From Colletotrichum lupini (Eukaryota; Ascomycota; Sordariomycetes; Glomerellales; Glomerellaceae), in contig NC_064682.1 of assembly GCF_023278565.1 (NCBI RefSeq), forward strand, positions 4,402,001 to 4,466,000: a stretch of DNA of 64,000 bases. Direction: 5' to 3'. Of this stretch, positions 12,968-25,233 are shown one piece after another. Under the pieces are notes generated by a model that was given only the letters and a program-made list of their open reading frames with translations, did not search any database and was not told the origin of the DNA. Position numbers and translations under genes: made by a program. Every line of letters begins with the position of its first letter. The first letter of the stretch is position 1.

Positions 12968-13675
12968 TTCCGCGGTGAGCTTGGAAATTTCTGAGCCGGG
13001 GGAATCGGGGAAAGACGAAAGAAATTTGGATTGGGCAGCTCGACAATAACAACCACGGGGGCTGTGGCGACTGCGGACTTAGGACATGACATCTCCTGGG
13101 GTCCTTCCCGTCCTGAGTCAGATTCATAATTCGGTAGTCGGATTTCTGACTACTAATCGCCCCTTTGAAGACGCTAGGTCTCCCCGTTGTCCTTCGGACC
13201 GTGAGTTGCAACGTCGTAGCTTTTCCAAAGGTTGTGACAAAGGGGCACGACCCTGTTTCGTAGAGCATTACGTTGATCATGATTCGGCACTTTGAGGTCT
13301 GCCAGGGGTTTGCAACCGATCTGTATGGAGCCTCACGATAATTGGGACATTCGGCCGAGCGTAGAGGCCTCGAAGAACGGGGCAGATATTCTGTGTGAAC
13401 TCTAAAATCATACTCCGCCTGCACTCCGTAAACTCCAACCGATGGGAAGCATGTCGAACAGGTTTCCTTAGTGTTAGGTTGCGGGAAAGCGGGTTGATAC
13501 CCCTGACTCGGTAAACTCTAACGGTTGCATCGGATGGTTGTAGGGGTACCTGGACAACAGGAGTCCGACCCGGGAAGAACGCCGTAAAAGAGGACAAGTT
13601 GGTCACCGTAAAGAGGAGTGTTGGGTAGTCTTTCGAGTGATTTCCTCTGCTTCTCTTCGCACCAGGAAGACAGTC
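12968..13675. promoter_or_regulatory. Shared bidirectional promoter region of the two multicopper oxidases
   Basis: These 708 bp separate the divergent start codons of the degenerate (minus) and intact (plus) oxidases, so both core promoters must lie here. Short overlapping frames occur but none extends either gene better than the chosen starts. I did not find a motif that I can assign to a named regulator with confidence. Confidence 0.55.
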
Positions 13676-15657
13676 ATGGCAGCTCTTACGAAGTGTGCAA
13701 TCTTGTCTTTGCTCGCCGGTGTGAGCCTGACAGCTCAGACGAGGCGGTATAATTTTACCATTACAAACAAATGGGATGTTGGGGACGGACATGGCCGGCC
13801 TGTCTTTGCTATCAACAATGAGACACCAGGGCCCCTCATCGAAGCGGAGGAAGGCGACGAAGTTGGGGTGTTCTTGGACAACCAGCTCGCCTTTGAAACG
13901 ACCATGCATTGGTATGTACTCCGTATTCCCCAGCCAATCCACAATTGTGGCCTCTCATCCTACCTGGACTTACACACAACCAGGCATGGCATCTACCAAA
14001 TCGACCGGCCCTGGAATGATAGAGTCCCTGGCGTGACACAGTACTCCATCCAACCTCGAGATACCTACACGTACCGCTTCACAGTTCAGCAACAGTATGG
14101 AAGCTATTTCTATCATGGCCATTTCGGACCTGCGTTTGCCGATGGCATGCGAGGGCCGATATGGATTGCACCTGCAGCATGGAGACCAAGACCTTACGAG
14201 CTGATATCATCCTCGCCAAGGGACATTGAGGGCATGAAGCGAGCTGAGGAGCATCCCAAGCACGTCGTTATTAGTGACTGGAATGCCGAGCCCATGGACA
14301 TCTTGCTGATTATGTACCGGGATGCTGGTATCGTTCCATGGTGCAGCAACTCAATCGTTCTCAACGGCAAGGGAAGGACGGTGTGCCATCCAAGGGAACT
14401 GCTTGATTCTGTGGGTGGCCCAGGAAGAAACTCTCTTGGCTGTCTACCTCAAAATGGTCAGAAGGAATTTGCAAACGAACAGACTTGCCAGCCGACCTTT
14501 GCTGATCTAGAGATCTTCGAAGCTAACAGCGGCGAAGAATGGATCTGGATCAACTTCATTCATTCTGGAGCGCACCACGAGCTACAAATCAGCGTGGATG
14601 AGCATGAGTTCTACGTCGTCGCCGCTGATGGAGAGTTTGTGCATCCTCAGAAGGTCCATGCTGCCAATTGCAATCTTGGAGAGCGCATTAGGTGAGGAAA
14701 CTTCCAAGTGAGAATGGCCTTGCCTTACGATGGACCGCTGACAAGATATACATAGCATTCTCGTACGCCTCAACCAGAAGCCTGGGGACTATGCCATAAG
14801 ATTGACATCGCTTCGTCCAGAGCAGGTCATTCAGGGCTTCGGAGTTCTCCGCTATGCTGACCAAGGCAGCGAATTGAAGCAAAAGATCCCTAATACGAAG
14901 CCTTGGGTTCACCTCAACGGAACCCTGATCTCGTCATCATCTGTAGCCATGGACGAGACTAAGCTTGCACCCTATCCAGTGCGGGCTCCTCCACCCAAGG
15001 CAGATAACAGCATCAAATTCTTCGTCAACATGACGGGCCCCAGTAGTTGGGCCTTGAACATCGGTCCTCATCAGGCGTTCCGTCAACAGCTTCCACCCTT
15101 GCTGTGGGATGAGGAATCACGTGGCGAGACAACCTACGGAGACAACACACAAGGTGGTGCACTTCAGAATGGCACCGTTGTGGACATCATCTTCGAGAAC
15201 GGCGCCAATGTCACATCTCAACATCCATTCCACAAGCACAACAACAAGGCTTTCGTCATCGGCACAGGGACTGGTGGCTTCCCGTGGCCAACAGTCGAGG
15301 ATGCAATTCGCGAGGGCGGCATGGCGAAGCACTTTAATCTCATTAACCCACCCAATCGAGATGGCTGCAGACTTGGAAATAGCACTGGGGACTGGACAGT
15401 CATTCGCTACGAGATCGCTTTCCCTGCCGCTAGTATGCTTCATTGCCATATGATTCATCATTTTGCCGTAAGTCAACGACGTTCAATCAAGCCCTCTTGC
15501 AGGTTACGTGCCACCGATGTAACTAAACTTATTTTAGGCTGGGCAGCAGGTCGTGCTCCTTGAGGGGGTCGAATCCATGGCCAAGATCCCCGCAGAAATG
15601 AAAGACAGAGTGCATTCAGACTTCACACCACCACTTCGGTACGGCCCATTGGATTGA
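13676..15657 (+). CDS. Secreted laccase-like multicopper oxidase (591 aa)
   Basis: Four exons: 13676-13911, 13984-14691, 14756-15467 and 15538-15657. The ATG at 13676 is preferred over an in-frame ATG at 13637 because it directly begins a signal peptide (ALTKCAILSLLAGVSLTAQ). All copper motifs are present: HWHG (formed across intron 1), YHGH, HPFHKH and HCHMIHH. Splitting of HWHG by an intron also supports the splice model. The family couples one-electron oxidation of phenols or similar substrates to four-electron reduction of oxygen to water; fungal members outside the classical laccases serve pigment or secondary metabolism, iron oxidation or ascorbate-type oxidation. Ten residues after the type 1 Cys, where an axial Met, Leu or Phe is usual, I read Gln (AAGQ). 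Its exact substrate cannot be told. It is paired head-to-head with a degenerate homologue. Confidence 0.88.
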
Positions 15658-16208
15658 TTACACTTTTGCTGCCCGGTTGGCCTCGTGTCAACCATGCAAA
15701 TGCCACCTCAATGCTGCGCTCAACCGATTTGTTTGGGCGAATGATCATCCCGCTTGATAGGGACGACGAGCGGGCTGGGTTTTGCTTGGTTGATTGCCGC
15801 GGGATCCGAAGAGAAAGGTCTCTGAAGCGCGATTTAGAGTTTTTGTCGAGACACGCCATGGAACATCAAAATGCAAACAGAATCCATTTCCCATTTCCTC
15901 ACTGTAATATCTTGCTCTGACTGGTCATTTCAATAAGCAGGTATGCGAGAGCAAGCGAGCCTTTGAGGACGGGAAATGCTGAAGCGCTGAGTCCGCTTGC
16001 TGCCGTCGTGATTCTTACGAACAATAAGGAAAGCAGGGTAGCGCTTGTCTCTGAAGGAACACAAACGTTCCGACGGTATCGCCGGCGGTGCCAAAGTTGA
16101 TGAGCTCCGGGGCCGCGGTCCGAACTACTTCCCGAAGGATTATCCCTCGACGTGGTCACTGCTACAGGATGGCTGACGCCTGATATTTTGGACTTTTCTG
16201 TTGAACAA
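15658..16208. other. Intergenic between convergent genes
   Basis: This 551-bp gap lies between the stop codons of the plus-strand oxidase and the minus-strand gene that follows; it must hold both 3' UTRs. The open frames here are short shadows. Nothing else was seen. Confidence 0.45.
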
Positions 16209-17159
16209 TCAAGCTTTTTCAATTGCTGACATATTCACCATGCGTTTCCCTATTCTGTACATGAACCTTTGGCCAAAAGTGACGCATGCCTTAGCCCTTT
16301 TTTGTGCCTTCTGGTAGACACGCAAGACGTCTTCTCGTTCCCCAGCGCTCATGAAATTTGTCTTTGTAGCAACAGGCAGGTCCAGTTCCATCCCCGTAGG
16401 AGCGTCTATGTTTCTGTTTTCTGTCTTTGGGCCTTCATTGATTTTTAGGGTACCGGCACGTCGAAGTGAGCCCCTTCTTTTGCTGCAAGTGCCCGCAGTC
16501 GAGCTTCGTCTGCTGCCAGCCCATGATCCTTGAGTAAATGAAGTCGCAGCCGTGCTAGGCGAGTTGTATATCTCTGACAATGTTTCGGTCGCTGAGCTTC
16601 TTCTGCTCCGTCTACTTGACTCCGTGTACGAAGTCTGCTCAGCATGAACCATCAAGTCTTCATATCGTAGAGAGGGAATATCGGGAATATCGCGACTCGG
16701 CCTCGATTCGCGAGGACCAAACGAAAACCGTGATACCGAGCGTGACGGGTAGACAGATACGGATTGAGCATCGGAGTAGCCGTCGATTATCTCCTCTAAA
16801 TCGAATTCTGGAGAGACGACTTCTTCCTCGGAGATTCTTGGGGCGATCTCAGAGCAAGCATCGAATTCGAAGCGACGGCGTAGTCTATCAACCGAAGCTC
16901 TGTATGTCGAAGCAGAACATTGCCGAAGTTTGTAATTCTCTTGGAATAGCGGTTGAGGAATATCACTGAGGGTGCATGTACAGCTTGACACGGACTGTCG
17001 AGCCGTTGGGCTGCTTGGAAGGTTTGTGCTGGTGTCAGATACCACAGAGCATTCAATGGCACCTAGCCTGCCGTCTATTTCATTGAAGCGAAGTTCGAGA
17101 CGATTCAATTTTGTAAGAATGATCTTGAGAGCTTCTTGATTGGCGTGCGGAGATGTCAT
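16209..17159 (-). CDS. Hypothetical Ser/Arg-rich protein with N-terminal coiled coil (316 aa)
   Basis: Single uninterrupted exon of 316 codons. The start ATG at 17159 has A at -3. The first 40 or so residues (NQEALKIILTKLNRLELRF, then IDGRLGAIE) have heptad-like spacing and are probably a short coiled coil. The middle is low complexity, with Ser-Arg-rich tracts (SSRRSRRSS, SRRSS, SKRRGSLRR) that resemble phosphorylation sites for basophilic kinases, separated by acidic patches (SEEEVVSPEFDLEEIID). The C-terminal 60 residues are more regular and basic (AGEREDVLRVYQKAQKRAK). There is no signal peptide or membrane segment. I do not recognise a family. Length and codon use support a real gene; a function is not proposed. 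Confidence 0.65.
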   Translation of the reverse strand: MTSPHANQEALKIILTKLNRLELRFNEIDGRLGAIECSVVSDTSTNLPSSPTARQSVSSCTCTLSDIPQPLFQENYKLRQCSASTYRASVDRLRRRFEFDACSEIAPRISEEEVVSPEFDLEEIIDGYSDAQSVSVYPSRSVSRFSFGPRESRPSRDIPDIPSLRYEDLMVHAEQTSYTESSRRSRRSSATETLSEIYNSPSTAATSFTQGSWAGSRRSSTAGTCSKRRGSLRRAGTLKINEGPKTENRNIDAPTGMELDLPVATKTNFMSAGEREDVLRVYQKAQKRAKACVTFGQRFMYRIGKRMVNMSAIEKA

Positions 17160-20100
17160 GGTGATATAGCTGGTACTGATTTGAGTTGAACTATTGAGCT
17201 TCGCTCATGAGCCACGACTGCGAGGAATGCCAATTATTAAGCTCTTTGATAGAGTTGGAAAGATACGATGACATAAAACTCTTCCCAAAGTTCCTCCCGC
17301 AGATATCTACAAATGCGTTGATCGTTGATCTACCGCAGACAACAAAGGACCGCTTCCATATATGTCGTAGACTCGAAGATCCCCCAATGCCAAGAGACCA
17401 ATGAAATCTTGAAGTGACGACACCACCAGTACTACTATTCCGAAACCCATCGGATTTTCAAAAGACGCACCCAAATCAGAGGTGTCAGAGACACTCACAT
17501 GTTGCAAGGTTCTTATATCGTGTCATGTGAGACGGGAGCGGAAGCTGGCTTGCTGCGTGTCACCCATCATGATCAAAGCTAGGGCAAACATCTCACGTTG
17601 AGAGAGTCTTGCTGATCGATGTCTCAGATCTAATCTCTTCCCATGTGGCTTAGCGTGCGAGCTCACCAGTTCCATGCAGTCACCACGAGATTCCGGCACT
17701 AGCCAATTGCAAGATCCGATGCCAGGGCTGAGACCAACACTGAAGAATCGAAAGCTGCCCAGGTCGAACATAGAGTAGCATCAACAACTTGAGCATAGTG
17801 CTATTGGTGCCATGTCAAAAATCGTGTCCTCGTGCTAGTCTGGGGTTCGAGCAGTCATATGTGTGAGGTATTCAATGCCCTGGATGTGATGTCATGTGTG
17901 ATTTGCCCAGCAAATGCGCTAGAGTCTCAGGTAAAGCAAGACGGAAAGTAATAGTGATCGAAATATCGTCGGCTGTCAACTTACTTGGGCGAATGCATTC
18001 CTTTCAAAAGCTTGTGGCTTGTGTGTGGTATGGTTTTGCTGTTAATTCTATGGATCCTTGTGATGATATGTCTCAGTCAAATGACACTGCTTCGCCATGG
18101 GGCTTGTCTGTTGCTCAAATTTCCGGCTCGTAATCAACGCGCCTTAGTGACTTTTTCATCTTGATATTTACGGACAAGTTCGATACCTGGTTCTAGGGAT
18201 TCGCACCGTTGCCATTCGTCATTCATTCAAGCGTTTCCTTCTCTCAGCCTCGGATTCCACTGCCTATTGGTTGCTACCTACCTTACCCTAGGCCGAGGAT
18301 CTGCTCTGTATCAAAATCATACATATGACTGGTGTAAACAGCTTGAGGTAACATAGCTCTATGGATGAGGTAATCCCCGCTAGGAGTCACCCCAAGTCTA
18401 CCAGTCGCGATGAGACCTTGCTTTGTAAGTTAGTGCGGCCATCATAAACAGCGGCAATGTCATATCAATCATATGGCTTTCTCAGCAAACATCAGATCCC
18501 AAATGCTGGCAAGCAGTACATTTTCTCAGTAAGATCTATGGTTTTCTGTTTATGTGACGGGGCTCATAGCGGACAAGAGCAAACCCTATGGTTTGGGCCA
18601 TCTTGGAGGCTGGGTGGCTCAGCAGTTTCCAGACATTGTGCCTTGCCACGGTTGTAAGTCGCTGAACAAGAACAGCTTCGCATTTAGTGCACTTGAGACT
18701 CCGAAAGAAAATATTGGATACTAGGGAGAGCGTAGTTAAACAAGTCTATCAACTATCGAGGGCTACTACTTCTGCCCGATTACATCCACTGAGGTAGAGA
18801 GAGTAAGATACCTAGCGTCGACGGCTGAAGGGGTCATTTACTCGCCCCATGCGAGTGGCCATCCGGGCTCAAATTGACTATTACAGTCGATTACACATGC
18901 GATTGCTGCGATCAATTGCTTTCGTAGTCACCGTCATAGAAAGACCTCACACAGTTGAACAATCACATCGAGGATCGATCGTTCAGAGTCAGGAGAGCTT
19001 GACGGAGCTCTGAAGTGCCTTTACTCGTGCCTCGTGGCGACCAATCTATCTAGCCGTTCAATCGGACGGTCAATTACTTTACTATGTGCTGCGTTTTTGC
19101 CTCGCGACAGCCTCGGGGCTACGAGAGAGTTGTCGCATAAGGTAGCTGAGGATCGTCACGGTGCCAAGCATAGTGGACTGCAATTAGTTCCGTTTATCCT
19201 TGTAATGGCTTTCGTAAATAGCACATGTTCCTTTCAATTGAATCACATTGAGTTCTGTATCTATAAGCGCACCACAGCAGGAGGTAAATGGGTGAGGCTA
19301 GGGCCATGGCAAAGACTTCAAGCTGGATTGTGACGTCAATAAGCGCTTAATAGAAGTATGTTTGGGAAAAGAATTCACGATGGAACCACCGTGCATGTGC
19401 ATCGCCTCGAGAGGCTGGGTGACCACTGACGAGACACACAGATACGCGGGGCAGGACTATCACGCGCCCACGGAGAAACTTGGAAGTGGATTCGGCGCGA
19501 GACTCGAGCTTCATTGACATGGGAGACAGATTGGGCGAATACGGGGTAAACAACGACAATGTGGGAGACGCCGGGGCGTCTCGCAGGCCTCCTCGGTGAC
19601 AATGACCGGACGAACCCCACAGATTAAGGTGACAACGGTGGCTCCAAACCCCGGACAACATGGCCAAAGTGAGAGAAACTGGAGAGAGTCTGGAGAGAGA
19701 GGGAGGGAGAAGAATCTTGGCTCGTCTGTTAGAAGTTAGTGCGAGCTCTCTCGTTTATTACCCCGCCATCTCCGCCGCCCGTCGCTCTCATTTTCTCGCG
19801 CGCCAATCCGGTGTAACCTCTCTCAAGCAAGGTACCGGTAGTCGACGTCGACATCGGGTGCCCTCGCCCGTTAGCAGGTCTTGGCCTCTCCGCATCTTGA
19901 GCGTTGTCTTTCCCGAACCGAGCACCGAGATGGATTGATTGATGGGGTTTACCTTGAATTTGCTGCCGGATCGTCCCTGGCTGTTCGTCTTGGCTCGAGC
20001 AGCTTTCAACATGTGGAAGAAAGCGCTCCAGTTACGATTGAGCATCTTGTCTTGACAGCATCCACCGGGGACCGCAACCATGCCACCGAAATACCTTCCC

Positions 20101-20288
20101 GCGTGGATCTACCCCAGGAACGCTCGGGAAACTGATGATGTCGGTAGTCTCGTTGCGACCTCGTGTCCGCCGATGTCACGACTCGAGGACCTATAAAGAT
20201 GCGTGAAGCTCTCCCGTCGGAAGGCATCATGTAGTATCCTGAAGCAAGGCACGATCTTGCAGTCAAGTCCACCGACCCGGAACACACC
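17160..20288. other. Long gene-poor stretch upstream of GH43
   Basis: About 3.1 kb with no open frame above 106 codons and none with domain or splice support. A purine-rich GAGA tract occurs around 19672-19715. The last few hundred bases are the GH43 promoter. I cannot exclude short non-coding RNA genes. Confidence 0.45.
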
Positions 20289-21326
20289 ATGATCTTCTCC
20301 AAGATCGTCTCCGCCTCACTGGGGCTCTTCAGCCTCTTCGGTTCGGCTGCCGCCTATACCAACCCCATCCGCAACCCCGGCGGTGGTGATCCTCAGATCT
20401 CGTGGTTCGATGGGTACTACTACTTCATCTCGACCGAGTGGACCAACCTCCAACTCGCGCGTGCCACCACCATTGAAGGCTTGAAGACGGCCACGCCCAA
20501 GGTCATCTATTCCGACTCGAACCCGACGCGATGCTGCAGCGTCTGGGCTCCCGAAATCCACTACTTTGACGGTAGATGGTACCTCTACTACACCGCCGGC
20601 AACGACGGTAACTTGGATGGCCAGAGGATGCATGTCTTGCAGGGTCAGTTGTGATGCCATGAAGTCAATAGAAGGGACATATGCTTACACTCGTATTCAG
20701 GCGGCGCCTCTCCCTGGGATGACTGGTCCTACGCAGGCCGTGTCACCGACGACTGGTCCCTCGATGGCACCGTCGTCCGCTTCAACGACTGGGGCAACTA
20801 CTTTGTCTACTCCTGCATGACTGGCGTCTCGCACCAGTCCGCCTGCGTCCGCAAGCTCAACGACGACTACATCTCCGCCTCGCCCAACATCACCATCATC
20901 TCCCAGCCCGACCAGCCCTGGGAGCAGAGCGAGGTCCCCGTCCAGGAAGGCTTCTACGGTCTCTACTTTGGCGGCAAGACGTACATCGCCTACTCGGCCA
21001 ACTACTGCTGGACGCCCGATTACTGCGTCGCCCTGCTCGAGTGGGACGGCGTCACCGACCCGTCCTCCCCCTCGGCCTGGACAAAGAGCAACGGGTGCCA
21101 GCTGACGGCGGCCAACGGCAACTTTGGTACGGGCCACAACAGCTTCTTCCGCAGCCCCGACGAGACGGAGACGTACATCACCTTCCACGCAACGGCGAAT
21201 GCCAACGGCGCGTGCGACGACAACCGCTATGTCATGGTCCAGCCCATCACCGCCAACGCGGACGGCACGCCCAACTTTGGCGTCCCGCAAGCTTCCACTT
21301 ACGAATGGGCCGAGCCTAGCGCGTAG
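20289..21326 (+). CDS. Secreted glycoside hydrolase family 43, arabinofuranosidase/arabinanase-like (326 aa)
   Basis: Two exons, 20289-20643 and 20701-21326, around a 57-bp intron (GTCAGT...CAG). Residues 1-22 form a signal peptide ending in SAAA. The mature protein opens with NPIRNPGGGDPQISWFDGYYYF, the start of a GH43 five-bladed propeller; Asp34 in GDP is the expected general base. Asp140 in SLDGT is the expected pKa-modulating Asp and Glu201 in QEGF the expected general acid, with spacing usual for the family. The whole protein is just the catalytic domain, without a carbohydrate-binding module. GH43 enzymes of this look act on arabinose or xylose side chains and arabinan of plant cell walls, outside the cell. 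The lone sugar transporter 1.6 kb downstream would fit uptake of released pentose, but that link is inference. Confidence 0.85.
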
Positions 21327-22905
21327 AAACGTTGCAAGCTGGAGGGGGGGAACGGAGCAGGGGAAACGCGAGCTAGGATGTAGCTGTGACGGTAATCTGG
21401 CGGGTTTTCCGGTTCGGCTGTATATATAACCCCGCCGACCTTGAGGTAGTACATGAATCAACGATTTGACGAGTAGAACATGGAGCTGCCCGAACTTGAA
21501 GCTATGACAAGAGTCATGCTCCAACTCTGATTACCAATGCGGCGAGTATTGCGTTCCTCACCTATTTCGGGACATGATGGTCTGTGTCGAGGCAGCGAAG
21601 CAGAAGCTCCCCCTCCCCCTCCATCCCCATCATTGAGGAAAAGCCCGGGAAACCAAGTGCGTCATCGTCCGTTCTTTCGCCCGAGTCCATGCGTCTGAAG
21701 AGCAGCCTCTTTGACAAGGAAACATCAATGTTTTAGTACAATGTTTTAGTGTGGAAAAAACCACATGGGGAGACGGGTAGAATACTGGGCAAGCTGGGGT
21801 ACCAAGACAGGGTGCGGCATGCCAGCGACGGCCAGAAAAGTATTTGACAATCCATCCATCCCCGGAGCGGCGGGCGGACGGGAAAGCGGTTGGGGTTGGC
21901 TCAGCCCCAAACATCTTGAGCCGGAAAGGAGTCCATACCTTGGCTAACAGAACCTTGGACTGAGAGTCGGGAAGACATGTGAGTTTATAAAGGTGAGAAG
22001 AAGATCGGGACACAATAGAGATGGACAGATTGACCGGGACGGACCGGGACGGAGACCGAAGACAGGTATCACAAAAGCATATGATAATCATCGCAAGATT
22101 TACGTTTTGGTGACGGTTTCAAGCGGCGGGGAGCCGGGGCGGGAAGTGCAGGAAACGGACTTGCGTTGCGCGTCTTTCGTTTGTGCGGTTGCAGGAATAC
22201 CGGCCGCTGGTGCTCTCAAAGAGAGAGAGAAAGGCACCGGGAACTCTAACCTTGTCCTGCTACAGAGTGCGTAGAAGGAAGCAAAGACTGAAGCAAGACA
22301 GACAGAAGCGTGAGATCTCGCAGCTCAACGGCCGTCGGTTTAACGTTGACTATGTTGGGAAATCCTATCGCGAAAAGTTTCACACCTCACACCTCTCTCT
22401 CCTTCTCACTCTCGCTTGCCTACCCTACCTCCCTCTTCTTTCTTCTCAAGGGGAGACAAAAGACTGGACGACTTACGCAATAAGCTCCCGCCCGCCACTT
22501 CCCGCCGCCATTCACCTACCTTATAGCTGGGAGGTTGCGTTCCGAACATACCCAGCTCTCGCACAGGCCTTTCTAGAAATGCATCCGAATTCCCATACGT
22601 CCTGCCCTAGATCTCTTTTGTCTTTCCCTCTTCTTTTCTCTGCTTTCACCTCTTCTGTTTTCTCCGTTCGTGGGGAAGAGTAGACAGAACAAGCCGTTGC
22701 CAAGATACAACGTTGGCAACTGGAGCCGTTTTCGCATGATACAGATTCACTTACACGCCGTCCGGTCCATACAAGCTACCCATTTCAGGGAACCGGTTAC
22801 ATCGGAGACAACTGACAACACACACCAACTTTCTTCTCTCAAGAAGAATCAAACAGTGTGGTCGCATTCACGACTACTACCCACTACCCATAGTCTCGAG
22901 CTAGT
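21327..22905. other. Intergenic and 5' region of the sugar transporter
   Basis: 1.6 kb without a supported gene. A pyrimidine-rich stretch (about 22380-22660, TCTCTCTCCTTCTC-like) precedes the transporter and probably belongs to its promoter or 5' leader. Open frames here follow the skewed composition and are not convincing. Confidence 0.45.
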
Positions 22906-24521
22906 ATGGGCCGCCATGTAACCATCTGGTCAGCCGCGTTCCTGGCCACGGGCGGCTTCCTCTTCGGCTTCGACTCGGGCATCATCACCTCCACAATCGC
23001 CCTCCAGACGTTCAAATCCTACTTCAACCCCTCCGACGCCGTCGCGGCCGGCATCGTATCCTCCTTCCAGGGCGGCGCCATCCTCGGCACGATTATCAAC
23101 ATGATTTGCTCCGACTGGCTCGGCCGCCGCAACACCGTGTTCCTCGGCTCGCTCATCTCCATCATGGGCTCCGCGCTCCAGGCCGGGTCGGAGAATCTCG
23201 TCGCTCTCATCGTTGGGCGGTTCGTCGGCGGGACGGCCGTAGGTGTGCTGACGTCTACGATTCCCATGTACGCCTCGGAACTCGCGCAGGCGAGACATCG
23301 TGGGAAACTGTCGGGTCTGTTGCAGTGGATGCTGAGCTGGGGATTCCTGGTTGCGCAATGGTTGGGTTATGGGTGTTCCTTTGTGACGAATGACTTTTCA
23401 TGTGAGGCCCCTCTGATACTTCCCCTCTGCAACATCATGAGCTCCCTTTTCCGTGAAGGCTTTTTATCTGGTGTTGAACCTGTTTGGCGAACGGCGAAGG
23501 ACCATGGGACTGACACACCACACCAGGGCGTTTCCCACTGGCATTCCAATGCATACCCGGCATCATCATCGCAACAGGAATCTACTTCCTCGAAGAATCT
23601 CCCCGCTGGCTCGTCGAAAAGGGCCGCTACGCCGAAGCCCGCTGCAGCCTCGACAAACTCCGCGTCGGCGTCGACGAAAAGGCCGTCGACGTGGAATACA
23701 ACGAGATCCGCCACGCCGTCCGCACCCAGTCCGCCCTCCGCGAGAACGGCAATCTCTGGAAGGCCATCATCACAAAGCCCTCCTGGCGGAAACGCCTCCT
23801 CCTGGGCTGCGGCGTCCAGGCCTTCTCCCCGCTCTCGGGTATCAATGTAATCAACTACTTCGGCCCCCGCATCTACGAACTCCTAGGCATCGGAACGCAG
23901 ACTTCGCTCATGATCATCGGCATCAATGGCGCGCTGGGGATTATATACAACACCGTCGGCCTCTGGCTCCTCGACCACATAGGCCGCGTAAGACCCCTCA
24001 TCGCGTCAGCGGTAGGCCTAGCCGCCGCCCTCCTCGTCAACGCCGTCCAGTTCCAGTACCTAGACCGCTCCAACGCAGACCAACTACGCAGCATGGTCGC
24101 CATGAACTTTGTCTTTGGCTTCTTCTTCACGCCCTTGGGCATCATAAGCTGGGTCTACCCGGCCGAGATCTTCCCCCTCGAGATCCGCGCCCTCGGCAAC
24201 GCGCTCACGACGTTTACCAACTGGACCATCAACCTCGTCCTCGTCTCCTTTTCGCCGCAGGCCCTCACGGCCGTGGGGTTCAAGTTCTTTTACGTCTTCT
24301 TCGTCTTCAACGTCGTCGCGGCGCTGTGTTACTACTTTTTCTACCCCGAGACGTCGGGCCGTACGCTCGAGCAGATGGACGAGCTTTTTGGCGATTATGT
24401 GCCCATGTCGGAGCAGAGTGCACTTGGGACTGTCATTACAGGGTCCGACAGCTCAAGAGGGAAAGGTGGCAAGTACGGCTCGTTTTCCGTTCATGAGCGT
24501 GTGTCCTCCACTGCGGTGTAA
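22906..24521 (+). CDS. MFS sugar transporter (496 aa)
   Basis: Two exons, 22906-23401 and 23527-24521, with a 125-bp intron (GTGAGG...CAG). The protein has the 12-helix layout of the sugar porter family and its signatures in order: FGFDSGIIT in helix 1, DWLGRRNT in loop 2-3, GRFVGGTAVG in helix 4, EESPRWLVEKGR at the start of the central loop, SGINVINYF in helix 7, LLDHIGRVRPL in loop 8-9, YPAEIFPLEIRALGNAL in helix 10, and PETSGRTLEQMDELF after helix 12. Members move hexoses, pentoses or related sugars across the plasma membrane by proton symport. The substrate cannot be told from the sequence. It is convergent with the TMEM135-like gene downstream. Confidence 0.9.
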
Positions 24522-24936
24522 AGCAGTTTCGAGAGCTGTCAAAAATGACAGGTGTTGTGGTTTCGTCAGTCGTTCCTACATGGCCAGCGGCAATGCGATA
24601 GAATGGGCTCGTACATGGGTATAGACCACAGCTACATTTAGTCAGAACATTCGCTATTGTAATAAGCCTTCAAGACAAATCTCATTAGACGCTGCGTTTC
24701 ACTAGACATTTTGATGAAGGACACATCTACTTCATACACACAGAAATGAGGGCAAGAGAGTGTACTCGTACGATAATGAGCATATGTAAACGATTACAAA
24801 GTTTGCATTACTAGGGAGGTATTTTAAAACAGCCATTAAGCATGGGCACGTCTCCGTTGATACAATATGAATGTCAAGGATAACAAGCTCGCCATGGACT
24901 CATGACTAAAGCCAAACTGAAGCGTACAGGGTTCAT
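24522..24936. other. Intergenic between convergent genes
   Basis: 415 bp between the transporter stop and the end of the open extension of the minus-strand membrane-protein gene. AT content is raised as in 3' flanks. No gene seen. Confidence 0.45.
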
Positions 24937-25233
24937 TTACAAAAGCATTGTGCTCTCATTCATACTCACTCCCATGAGTGGTGACCATGATAAGGGCGCG
25001 CCCCAGCTGGAGGGCAAGTCTTCATCATCGATTTCCTCCTCGATTGTACTTAGTTCGCTCCTCGAGACCGTCGAAGGCGAAGAATAGATCGGAGGCTTGA
25101 TGTCCGACTCAAAATCACGCGTCATCCCCTCCACCCACATCTGAAGGGTTGTTCGATACTTCGTGGCCAAATGCTCTGGCGAGCCAGAAGGCGTAGGCGG
25201 CGTCGACGGCAGGGCAAAATCGCTCACCGCACT
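24937..25233 (-). other. In-frame open extension (98 codons) directly behind the TMEM135-like stop codon
   Basis: After the TAG at 25234-25236 the same frame stays open for 98 sense codons to a TAA. Composition is protein-like: Pro/Ser/Thr-rich start (LPSTPPTPSGSPEHL), a regular middle (KYRTTLQMWVEGMTRDFESD), then an acidic tract (STIEEEIDDEDLPSSWGAP). There is no ATG near its beginning (GTG only), so it is not a normal separate gene. No GT donor lies close upstream of the stop that would splice it out. It could be a readthrough tail, a tail lost by a recent nonsense change in this strain, or a chance open frame. Confidence 0.45.

Noticed and set aside
24937..25227. Independent small gene behind the TMEM135-like gene
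   Set aside because: The frame would have to start at GTG, has no ATG near its start, and is in the same frame as the upstream gene, so it is better treated as an open extension.
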